Positions 7,700 through 15,312 of a stretch of 33,736 bases of DNA are shown in pieces (position 1 is the first letter of the stretch; each line of letters opens with the position of its first letter). Below the pieces are notes generated by a model. The model saw only the letters and a list, made by a program, of their open reading frames with translations, did not search any database and was not told the DNA's origin. This DNA comes from Roseateles_E sp005503085. GTDB taxonomy: Bacteria; Pseudomonadota; Gammaproteobacteria; Burkholderiales; Burkholderiaceae_C. A program made the translations under genes and the position numbers. The DNA lies in NCBI RefSeq assembly GCF_028462495.1, contig NZ_JAQOWX010000061.1, positions 1 to 33,736 on the forward strand, given 5' to 3'.

Positions 7700-9520
7700 A
7701 TGCCCAAGGCATTCGACTTCTCGAACTCGCCGTTCGACTGCCTCGACGCGAGCGAGCAGCACGTCGTGCGCGACAGCGTCGACATCGCCTACTTCCGCCA
7801 GGACGAGATTCTGCTGGGCCCGGACATCGAGCCCACACATCTATTCATTGTCATCAAGGGCCAGGTGTCGCAGTTCGATGCGGACGAGCTGGTCGCCAGC
7901 TTCGGGCCCGACGACTGCTTCGACGGCCGCTCGCTGGTGGCCGGCCGCGCCACTGACCGCTTTGTCGCGGCCGAGGAGGTGGTGGCCTACGCGCTGGCCA
8001 GGCGCGCCGTCAATGCCTTGATCGCGAGCAATGCCGCGTTCGGCGCCCTGCTGTTCTCGGATCTGAGCGAGAAGCTTGGCGCCCTGGCGCAGCGCCACAG
8101 CCAGCGCGAGCTGCATGCGCTGACGATGTCGCGGGTCGACGAAGGCTTTCTGCGGCCGGCCCACACCGTCGACGGTGCGACCGACATCGTCACCGTGGCC
8201 GCGACGCTGCAGGCCCAGCGCAGCAGCAGCGTGCTGGTGCGCGATGGCGCGCGGCTCGGCATCTTCACCAACACAGGGCTGCAGCGCGCCATCCTTGATG
8301 GCCGCCCGCTGAACAGGCTGGCGGTGCGCGAGCTGGCTACCTTCGAGCTGGTGACGATTGCGTCCGGAGCGCCGCTGTTCGACGCGCTCGCGCTGATGAT
8401 CCAGCATCAGGTGCACCGGCTCGTCGTGGTCGCGGGCGAGCGCATCGTCGGGCTGCTCGAACAGCTCGACCTGCTGAGCTTTCTGTCCAACCACTCCTAC
8501 CTGATCACGGTGCAGATCGTGCGGGCCCAGGACCTGGCCGCGCTGCGGCTGCAGGCCGAGAAGATCTCCCGCTTCGTTGCCCTGCTGCATCGCGGCGGCA
8601 CCCGCGTCGGCCAGATCGCGGCGCTGGTGCAGGCGCTCAACGCCAAGCTGTTCGAGCGTGCCTGGCAGCTTGTCGCCCCGGCCGAGCTGGTGGCGGGCAG
8701 CTGCCTGTTCGTGATGGGCAGTGAGGGGCGCGGCGAGCAGCTGCTGAAGACCGACCAGGACAACGGCCTGATCCTGCGCGACGATGTGGCGGTCGGCGCG
8801 GCCGAGGTGGCACAGGCTTGCCAGCGCTTCTCGGCCGCCTTGCGCGACTTCGGCTACCCGGACTGCCCCGGCGGCATCATGCTCAGCAAGCCGGCCTGGT
8901 GCCGCAGCGCCAGCGAGTTCACCCGCCAGCTGCGCCACTGGCTGGTTCGACCCGAGGCCGAGGGCCTGATGGCGCTGGCGATCTTTATCGATGCTCACGC
9001 GGTCGCCGGCGATGCCGCGCTGCTGGCCGGCGTTCGCGCCGAGCTTGATCGTCTGGTGGCGGCCGACGACGCCCTGCTCGGCCGCTTTGCCGCAGCGATC
9101 GATGCTTTCCCGGATCCCAGCGCCGGCTGGTGGCACCGGCTGCTGCAGATCGGGGAGCAGGGGCCCCATCTGCTCGATCTGAAGAAGGCAGGCATCTTCG
9201 CCATCGTGCATGGCACGCGCAGCCTTGCGCTGCGCGACCATGTGCGGGCTACCGGCACTGTCGCTCGGCTGGATGCCTTGGTGACGCTGGGGCGGCTGCC
9301 TGCCGAGCTGGCGAGCGACCTGGTCGACAGCCTGCACCTGCTGATGAGCCTCAGGCTCAAGGCCGGGCTGAGCGAACTCGATACGCATCGCCCGGCGAGC
9401 GGCGCGGTGCGCACCGACCGGCTCGGCAGCCTGGAGCGCGACCTGCTGAAGGATGCGCTCGCCGTGGTCAAGCGCTTCAAGGCGCTGGTGCGGCATCAGT
9501 TCCACCTCGACGAGGCTTAG
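7700..9520 (+). CDS. cNMP-binding/CBS/DUF294 nucleotidyltransferase-like signalling protein
   Basis: A 606-residue cytosolic multidomain protein. Order: cyclic-nucleotide-binding-like beta barrel (about 10-125, with LGPDIEPTHLFIVIKGQVS), two CBS motifs (about 150-265, including SSSVLVRDGARLGIFTN and HQVHRLVVVAGERIVGLLEQ), DUF294 nucleotidyltransferase-like region (about 290-450) with the signature GSEGRGEQLLKTDQDN, and a helical C-terminal DUF294_C region. The pattern is like GlnD-type nucleotidyltransferases, and the GS and DQDN residues are kept, so a catalytic role is possible. Proteins of this type are repeatedly found beside acs/actP and a DnaQ-like exonuclease, which suggests control of acetate or energy metabolism; the target is unknown. 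Divergent from yjcH-actP-acs. Confidence 0.9.
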   Translation: MPKAFDFSNSPFDCLDASEQHVVRDSVDIAYFRQDEILLGPDIEPTHLFIVIKGQVSQFDADELVASFGPDDCFDGRSLVAGRATDRFVAAEEVVAYALARRAVNALIASNAAFGALLFSDLSEKLGALAQRHSQRELHALTMSRVDEGFLRPAHTVDGATDIVTVAATLQAQRSSSVLVRDGARLGIFTNTGLQRAILDGRPLNRLAVRELATFELVTIASGAPLFDALALMIQHQVHRLVVVAGERIVGLLEQLDLLSFLSNHSYLITVQIVRAQDLAALRLQAEKISRFVALLHRGGTRVGQIAALVQALNAKLFERAWQLVAPAELVAGSCLFVMGSEGRGEQLLKTDQDNGLILRDDVAVGAAEVAQACQRFSAALRDFGYPDCPGGIMLSKPAWCRSASEFTRQLRHWLVRPEAEGLMALAIFIDAHAVAGDAALLAGVRAELDRLVAADDALLGRFAAAIDAFPDPSAGWWHRLLQIGEQGPHLLDLKKAGIFAIVHGTRSLALRDHVRATGTVARLDALVTLGRLPAELASDLVDSLHLLMSLRLKAGLSELDTHRPASGAVRTDRLGSLERDLLKDALAVVKRFKALVRHQFHLDEA

Positions 9521-9522
9521 TG

Positions 9523-10158
9523 ATGCTGGGCTGGCTGGTTTCGCTGCGACGTCGCTGGATGCTCTACCACCTGGCCGATGCGCACTTCGCCTTCATGTTT
9601 GATCCCGCACCGGTCGGGGAGTGGGTGGCGCTGGACTGCGAGACCACCGGCCTGGACCCGCGCCAGGACAAGATCGTCTCTATCGCCGCGCTGCGCATTG
9701 TCGGCAATCGGTTGCTGACGAGCGAGCGGCTGGAACTGCTGGTGCGGCCCGACCGGGGCATGACGGGCGACAACGTGCGCGTGCATCGGCTGCGTGAAAG
9801 CGATGTCGCCAAAGGGCTGGCCCCCGAGCAGGCGATGCGCCGTTTGCTGGACTTCATCGGCAGCCGGCCCCTGGTGGGCTACTTCCTCGAGTTCGACGTC
9901 GCGATGCTCAACCGAGAGATCTGGCCGATGCTGGGCGTGCGCCTGCCGCAGCGCAAGATCGAGGTCTCGGCGATGTACTACGACTTCAAGAACCGCCAGT
10001 TGCCACCCGCTCAGCGCGGCGGCGACATCGACCTGCGCTTCGCCACCCTGATGAAAGACCTTGATCTGCCCCTGCGCGACGCCCACGACGCGCTCAACGA
10101 CGCCGTGATGGCGGGACTCGCGTTCGTGAAGCTGCGCGGCCTGCTGGCGGCGCGCTGA
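9523..10158 (+). CDS. DnaQ-like 3'-5' exonuclease (DEDDh)
   Basis: A 211-residue protein of the DNA polymerase III epsilon-like family. Exo I is VALDCETTGLDP (the D and E bind metal), Exo II is in GYFLEFDVAMLN, and Exo III is the DEDDh type in RDAHDALNDA (H and D). It begins 2 bases after the stop of the DUF294 gene, and an in-frame GTG at 9520 would overlap that stop, so the two are coupled. It lacks the polymerase alpha-binding tail of true DnaQ, so it is an accessory nuclease. This exonuclease is a regular partner of the DUF294 protein next to acetate genes; why a nuclease belongs there is not known. The N-terminus (MLGWLVSLRRRW) is basic and hydrophobic and may touch the membrane. Confidence 0.88.
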   Translation: MLGWLVSLRRRWMLYHLADAHFAFMFDPAPVGEWVALDCETTGLDPRQDKIVSIAALRIVGNRLLTSERLELLVRPDRGMTGDNVRVHRLRESDVAKGLAPEQAMRRLLDFIGSRPLVGYFLEFDVAMLNREIWPMLGVRLPQRKIEVSAMYYDFKNRQLPPAQRGGDIDLRFATLMKDLDLPLRDAHDALNDAVMAGLAFVKLRGLLAAR

Positions 10159-10223
10159 GCCGTCGCGCAGCGGCCTTCACGGTCCGGGGCGGTACCTTGA
10201 AGATCAGGCGGCGCTGGGCGGGC

Positions 10224-11501
10224 TTATCGAACCTCGCGCAGCCCGGCCCCGAGCGGCCCCTGCCCTCGGGGCTGTCCTTCCAGTCCACGCACTCGCAAGA
10301 ACAGCCAGGTGACGACGGCGAGGTTCAGGAGATTCCATCCGATGCCGTTGACGAAGGCGGCGTCGTAGCTGCCCGTCATGTCGAACACCCAGCCCGACAT
10401 CCAGCCACCCAGAGCCATGCCAAGCAGGGTGGCCATGATGACCGTGCCAACCCTGGAGCCCGCGTCCTGCGGGGCGAAGTGCTCGCGCACAATGATGGCG
10501 TAGGTCGGCACGATGCCGCCTTGGAACAGGCCGAAGAGGGCCGAGATCAGATAGAGGGAGACCAGGCCGTCGAAGGGCAGGAAGAGCAGCAGCGCCAGGC
10601 CCTGTAGGGCCGAGCCCAGCAGCAGCGTCCGAATGCCGCCGATGCGGTCACAGATGAGGCCGAACACCAGGCGGCTGGCGATGCCGCAGGCCAGCATCAG
10701 CGACAGCATCTGGGCGCCGCGGGCAGCGCCAAAACCCAGGTCTGAGCAATAGGCCACGATATGGACCTGGGGCATGGCCATCGCCACGCAGCAGGCCACC
10801 CCGGCCACGCAAAGCAGGAACTGCGCATGAGAAGGACGCAGGCCGAACGGGCGGCTGCGGTCGAACACCGGCGCGCCGGCACTCGCCGGTGCACCGCTGA
10901 CCAGGGGCGGACGCTGCCGCATGCGCAGCGACAGCGCAAACACACCCAGCCCGCACACCAGGCCCAGCAGCATGTAGGTGTGGCGCCAGCCTAGGGTCTC
11001 GATGCCATGCTGCACGATGGGCGGCCAAATCGCGCCGGCGATGTAGTTGCCACTGGCGCAGACGGCCACGGCAATGCCGCGCCGCCGGTTCCACCACAGG
11101 GCGGTGTCGGCCAGCAGCGGCGCGAAGGTGGATGAACTGCCGATGAATCCCAGCAGACCATGCGCCAGGCCGAAGGCCCAGATGCTGCCCGACAAGCCGG
11201 CCCAGACAAAGCCGCCGCAGACCGCCAGCGCGCCGACCCACAACACCGGCATCAGGCCATGACGGTCGGCCAGCCGCCCGGTCCAGATGCCCCCCAGCCC
11301 CAGGCAGACCATCATCAGCGTGTAGGGCATGGCGGCCTCGGCCCGGCCGATGCCGAATTCGGCCTGCACTGTGGGCAGCACGACAGCCACCACATACATG
11401 CTGCTATTGCCCAGCACCACCAGGCCCAATGTGACCAGCAGGCGCCACGCGGCCTGGCGCGAGTCGATGAGGGAGGGGTCGGCCGGGGCGCTGCTCAGCA
11501 T
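10224..11501 (-). CDS. Major facilitator superfamily transporter
   Basis: A 425-residue inner-membrane protein with about 12 hydrophobic segments in two halves. Loop 2-3 carries the MFS motif as GRLADRHGLMPVLWVG, and the second half has a related VFGLICDRIGGIRTLLLGS. The N-half NSSMYVVAVVLPTVQAEFGIGRAEAAMPYTLMMVCLGLG and WWNRRRGIAVAVCASGNYIAGAIWPP resemble organic-acid or drug transporters of the oxalate/monocarboxylate-like branch. Substrate cannot be assigned. It starts 55 bases after the end of the UvrA-like gene on the same strand and may be cotranscribed; if so an efflux role linked to a DNA-damaging compound is possible. No clear ribosome binding site is seen before the ATG at 11501. 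Confidence 0.85.
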   Translation of the reverse strand: MLSSAPADPSLIDSRQAAWRLLVTLGLVVLGNSSMYVVAVVLPTVQAEFGIGRAEAAMPYTLMMVCLGLGGIWTGRLADRHGLMPVLWVGALAVCGGFVWAGLSGSIWAFGLAHGLLGFIGSSSTFAPLLADTALWWNRRRGIAVAVCASGNYIAGAIWPPIVQHGIETLGWRHTYMLLGLVCGLGVFALSLRMRQRPPLVSGAPASAGAPVFDRSRPFGLRPSHAQFLLCVAGVACCVAMAMPQVHIVAYCSDLGFGAARGAQMLSLMLACGIASRLVFGLICDRIGGIRTLLLGSALQGLALLLFLPFDGLVSLYLISALFGLFQGGIVPTYAIIVREHFAPQDAGSRVGTVIMATLLGMALGGWMSGWVFDMTGSYDAAFVNGIGWNLLNLAVVTWLFLRVRGLEGQPRGQGPLGAGLREVR

Positions 11502-11556
11502 GCTGCCGAATTTACTCGAAAGGTGTCGTCGAGCGCTTGGGCTTGTGGTGTTCCCC

Positions 11557-13947
11557 TCACCCCCTCACATACCCCGCCAAATGCCGCCCCGTCAGCGTCG
11601 ACCGCGCCTTGACCAGCGCGGCGGGTGTGCCCTCGAAGACGATGCGGCCGCCGTCGTGGCCGGCGCCGGGGCCGAGGTCGATGATCCAGTCGGCATGGGC
11701 CATCACGGCCTGGTGGTGCTCGATCACGATGACCGATTTGCCGGCGTCGACCAAACGGTCCAGCAGGCCCAGCAGCTGCTGGACATCGGCCAGGTGCAGG
11801 CCGGCGGTGGGCTCGTCCAGCACATAGATGCCGCCCTTCTCTGACATATGGCTGGCCAGCTTGAGGCGCTGGCGCTCGCCGCCGGACAGCGTGGTCAGCG
11901 GTTGGCCCAGACGCAGATAGCCCAGGCCCACATCGGCCAGGCGCTCGAGGATGGCCAGCGCGGCCGGCAGGCGCGCCGCGCCGGCGCTGAAGAAGTCACG
12001 GGCCTCGGCCACCGACATCGCCAGCACCTCGCTGATGTCGCGGCCACCCAGGCGATGCTGCAGCACGGCGGCCTGGAAGCACTTGCCCTCGCAGTCCTCG
12101 CAGGGGCTGGCGACACTGGCCATCGGCCCGAGCTCGGTGTAGACGACGCCGGCGCCGTTGCAGCCGGGGCAGGCGCCCTCGGAATTGGCGCTGAACAGCG
12201 CGGGCTTGACCCCATTGGCCTTGGCGAAGGCGCTGCGAATCGGGTCCAGCAGGCCGGTGTAGGTGGCCGGGTTGCTGCGCCGCGAGCCGCGCACCCCGCC
12301 CTGGTCCACGAAGACCACGCCGGCGCCGGCCGGCATCGCGCCGTGCAGCAGCGAGCTCTTGCCCGAGCCGGCCACGCCGGTGACCACCACCAGCAGGCCC
12401 AGCGGGATGTCGACATCGACATCGCGCAGATTGTTGGTGTTGGCGCCCCGTATCGAGAGCGCGCCGCTGCGCTGGCGCAGCTGCGGCTTCAGTGCGGCCC
12501 GGTCGTCGAAATGGCGGCCGGTCAGCGTGTCGCTGGCGCGCAGACCCGCGACGCTGCCTTCGAAGCAGACTCTGCCGCCGGCGCTGCCGGCGCCGGGGCC
12601 GAGGTCGACCACATGGTCGGCGATCTGGATGGTCTCGGGCTTGTGCTCGACCACCAGCACCGTGTTGCCCTTGTCGCGCAGGCGCAGCAGCAGCTCGTTC
12701 ATGCGCTGGATGTCGTGTGGGTGCAGGCCTATGGTGGGCTCGTCGAATACATAGCTGACATCGGTCAGCGCCGAGCCGAGATGGCGGATCATCTTGACCC
12801 GCTGGGCCTCGCCGCCCGACAGCGTGCCCGAGGGCCGCTGCAGCGACAGATAGCCCAGGCCGATCTCGACAAAGGAGTCCAGCGTGTGCGTCAGCGCGGC
12901 CAGCAGCGGCGCCACCGTTGGCGCTCTCAGCCCGCGCACCCAGTCGGCCAGCTCGCTGATCTGCAGCGCGCAGGCGTCGGCGATGTTGAGCTTGCCGATC
13001 CGCGAGGAGCGGGCCGCCTCGCCGAGCCGGGTGCCGGCGCAATCGGGGCAGGTCGTGAAGGTCACGGCCCGCTCGACAAAGGCACGCACATGGGGCTGCA
13101 GCGTGTCCACATCCTTGGACAGCATCGACTTCTGGATCTTCGGGATCAGGCCCTCGTAGGTCAGGTTGATGCCGTCGACCTTGATCTTGGTCGGCTCCTT
13201 GTACAGCAGGTCGTGCAGCTCCCGCTTGGTGAATTTGCTGATTGGCTTGTCCGGGTCGAAGAAGTCGCAGCCATTGAAGATGCGGCCGAACCAGCCGTCC
13301 ATGCTGTAGCCGGGTATCGTCAGCGCCCCTTCGTTGAGCGACTTGCTGTCGTCATAGAGCTGGCCCAGGTCCATATCGCTGACCGAGCCCATGCCCTCGC
13401 AGCGCGGACACATGCCGCCCAGGCGGGTGAAGTTCTGCTTGACGGCCTTGCTGCCGGCGCCGCGCTCGACCTCGATCACCCCCACGGCCCGCACCGATGG
13501 CACGTTGAAGGCAAAGGCACTGGGCGGGCCGATCTGCGGCTGGCCGAGCCGGCTGAACAGGATGCGCAGCATCGCGTTGGCATCGGTCACCGTGCCCACG
13601 GTCGAGCGGGCGTTGGCGCCCAGGCGTTCCTGGTCCACGATGATGGCCGTCGTCAGCCCTTCCAGCACATCGACCTCGGGCCGCGCCAGCGTCGGCATGA
13701 AGCCCTGCACAAAAGCGCTGTAGGTCTCGTTGATCAGGCGCTGCGATTCCGCCGCGATGGTGCCGAACACCAGCGAGCTTTTGCCCGAGCCCGAGACCCC
13801 GGTGAATACCGTCAGCCGACGTTTGGGCAGCTCGACGCTGATGTCCTTCAGATTGTTGACCCGCGCGCCCTGCACGCGGATGCGGTCGTGGCTGCCGCGC
13901 GGCTCGATGGTTTTGGCCGGCTTGGCGGTTTTCTTCGTGGCCGTCAT
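11557..13947 (-). CDS. UvrA2-like excinuclease ABC ATPase lacking the UvrB-binding domain
   Basis: A 796-residue protein with two ABC modules. First: Walker A GVSGSGKSSL, signature LSGGEAQRVK, Walker B VFDEPTIGLHP. Second: GVAGSGKSSL, LSGGERQRLK, VLDEPTAGLH. Zinc-binding cysteine pairs are CPRCEGMG, CPDCAGTRL, CPGCNGAG and CEDCEGKC. After LFSRLGQPQIG the sequence goes almost directly to the first zinc module, so the roughly 115-residue UvrB-binding domain of housekeeping UvrA (about 940 residues) is absent. This is the hallmark of UvrA2/DrrC-type proteins, which are linked to tolerance of DNA-binding drugs. Start chosen at MTATKKTAKPAK, with GAGGAG 8 bases upstream; the open frame runs further but without support. 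A normal uvrA is expected elsewhere in the genome. Confidence 0.9.
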   Translation of the reverse strand: MTATKKTAKPAKTIEPRGSHDRIRVQGARVNNLKDISVELPKRRLTVFTGVSGSGKSSLVFGTIAAESQRLINETYSAFVQGFMPTLARPEVDVLEGLTTAIIVDQERLGANARSTVGTVTDANAMLRILFSRLGQPQIGPPSAFAFNVPSVRAVGVIEVERGAGSKAVKQNFTRLGGMCPRCEGMGSVSDMDLGQLYDDSKSLNEGALTIPGYSMDGWFGRIFNGCDFFDPDKPISKFTKRELHDLLYKEPTKIKVDGINLTYEGLIPKIQKSMLSKDVDTLQPHVRAFVERAVTFTTCPDCAGTRLGEAARSSRIGKLNIADACALQISELADWVRGLRAPTVAPLLAALTHTLDSFVEIGLGYLSLQRPSGTLSGGEAQRVKMIRHLGSALTDVSYVFDEPTIGLHPHDIQRMNELLLRLRDKGNTVLVVEHKPETIQIADHVVDLGPGAGSAGGRVCFEGSVAGLRASDTLTGRHFDDRAALKPQLRQRSGALSIRGANTNNLRDVDVDIPLGLLVVVTGVAGSGKSSLLHGAMPAGAGVVFVDQGGVRGSRRSNPATYTGLLDPIRSAFAKANGVKPALFSANSEGACPGCNGAGVVYTELGPMASVASPCEDCEGKCFQAAVLQHRLGGRDISEVLAMSVAEARDFFSAGAARLPAALAILERLADVGLGYLRLGQPLTTLSGGERQRLKLASHMSEKGGIYVLDEPTAGLHLADVQQLLGLLDRLVDAGKSVIVIEHHQAVMAHADWIIDLGPGAGHDGGRIVFEGTPAALVKARSTLTGRHLAGYVRG

Positions 13948-14145
13948 CTGCTCGTCTCCTCGGGGCTGCGCAGGTCGGGGGCCTTGCGTGGTTTTGGCGG
14001 GGCTTTCCGGACTTCGCCGGGGTGATCTCGATCCCGGGCCCATCCGGGGTCGGATCTTCAATGGAACAAGGAAATCACTCAATCCGCTTTCCGGAAATCC
14101 TGCAAATCGCAGAGCAGGATAGTAAGGAAACAAGGAATACCGGCA
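13948..14145. other. Intergenic region upstream of the UvrA2-like gene
   Basis: Nearly 200 bases between the end of the VWA gene and the UvrA2-like gene, both on the minus strand. The half nearer the VWA gene (about 14055-14145) is A+T-richer than its surroundings, which fits a minus-strand promoter, but no convincing -35/-10 pair is visible. A 10-base palindrome TTTCCGGAAA lies at 14088-14097. I see no gene. Confidence 0.4.
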
Positions 14146-15312
14146 TCAAGGTCCTTGCGTCACCAGCCCTTGCCCTGCGGCCCAGGCCGCCACATCGTCG
14201 CGCCGGATCGCGGCGGCCATCAGGCCGGGGAAGGCGTCCGGTGTGCAGGCGAAGGAAGGTACACCCAGCGCAGCCAGCTTGGTGGCCAGGCTGCGGTCGT
14301 AGGCGGGCGCACCCTCGTCGCTGAGGGCCAGCAGGGTGATGAACTGCACCCCGGCCTCGACCAGCTCGGCCGCGCGGCGCAGCAGGCCTTCCTCGACCCC
14401 ACCCTCGTACAGGTCAGAGATCAGCACCAGGATGGTGTTGCGCGGTTCGCGGATGATGGACTGGCAATAGCCCACCGCGCCGTTGATGTCGGTGCCACCG
14501 CCGAGCTGCACGCCGAACAGCACATCGACCGGATCGTCGAGCTGCTCGCTGAGATCGACCACGGCGGTGTCGAACACCACCAGTTTTGTCGCCACCGCTG
14601 GCAGCGAGGCCAGCACCGCGCCGAAGATGCTGGAATAGACAACCGAATGGGCCATCGACCCGCTCTGGTCGATGCACAGCATCACCTCGCGCTGCGGCCG
14701 CCGCGCCTTGCGGCCATAGCCCAGCAGGGTTTGTGGCACCACGGTGCGGTAGTCGGGCTGCCAGTGGCGCAGGTTGGCGCGTATGGTGCGGTGCCAGTCG
14801 ATCTCGGCATGGCGCGGCCGGCGATTGCGCTGGCTGCGATCCAGTGCGCCGCTGACGGCCGACCGCATCGGTTCCTCCAGGCGTTGCATCAAGACCTCCA
14901 CCACCTGGCGCACCACCCGCCGCGCGGTCTCCTTGGTGCCGGCCGGAATCACCGAGGCCAGGGCCAGCAGGCTGGCCACCAGATGCACATCGGGCTGCAG
15001 GGTGTTGAGCATCTCGGGCTGCAGCAGCATGTCGCGCAGCTTCAGTCGCTCCAGCGCGTCGCGCTGCATCACCTGCACCACCGAGCCGGGGAAGTACTTG
15101 CGGATGTCACCCAGCCAGCGCGCCACCTGCGGGTTGGAGCCGCCGCGCCCGCCCGGGCGCCGGCCCAGGCCGCCGGGGCCTTCGGGCTCGTAGAGGGCGG
15201 CCAGGGCCTGGTCCATCTCGGCCAGCGGGCCGTCCAGAGCGCCGCAGCTGGCTTGGGCTTCTCCCCCTAACACCAGTCGCCAGCGGCGCAGCCGTGTCGT
15301 GTTGTCGCTCAT
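14146..15312 (-). CDS. VWA domain (CoxE-like) protein, last gene of the MoxR cassette
   Basis: A 388-residue cytosolic protein. Residues about 205-375 form a von Willebrand factor A domain with a complete metal-ion-dependent adhesion site: DQSGS (D215, S217, S219), T274 in GGGTDINGA and D300 in LISDLYEGG. The N-terminal half is helical and basic, including a Gly/Arg-rich stretch near 43-58. VWA proteins of this kind work with MoxR AAA+ ATPases as substrate adaptors in chaperone-like complexes, as in the CoxD/CoxE and RavA/ViaA pairs. It overlaps the DUF5682 gene by four bases (ATGA, 15309-15312), so translation is coupled. It is the fifth and last gene of the cassette. The target of the complex is not known. 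Confidence 0.88.
   Translation of the reverse strand: MSDNTTRLRRWRLVLGGEAQASCGALDGPLAEMDQALAALYEPEGPGGLGRRPGGRGGSNPQVARWLGDIRKYFPGSVVQVMQRDALERLKLRDMLLQPEMLNTLQPDVHLVASLLALASVIPAGTKETARRVVRQVVEVLMQRLEEPMRSAVSGALDRSQRNRRPRHAEIDWHRTIRANLRHWQPDYRTVVPQTLLGYGRKARRPQREVMLCIDQSGSMAHSVVYSSIFGAVLASLPAVATKLVVFDTAVVDLSEQLDDPVDVLFGVQLGGGTDINGAVGYCQSIIREPRNTILVLISDLYEGGVEEGLLRRAAELVEAGVQFITLLALSDEGAPAYDRSLATKLAALGVPSFACTPDAFPGLMAAAIRRDDVAAWAAGQGLVTQGP

Noticed and set aside
7841..9505. 554-codon minus-strand frame opposite the DUF294 gene
   Set aside because: Gln/His-rich shadow; the plus strand has cNMP, CBS and DUF294 motifs.
11848..14025. 725-codon plus-strand open frame opposite the UvrA2-like gene
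   Set aside because: His/Gln/Ala-rich translation without motifs; the opposite strand has complete ABC motifs.
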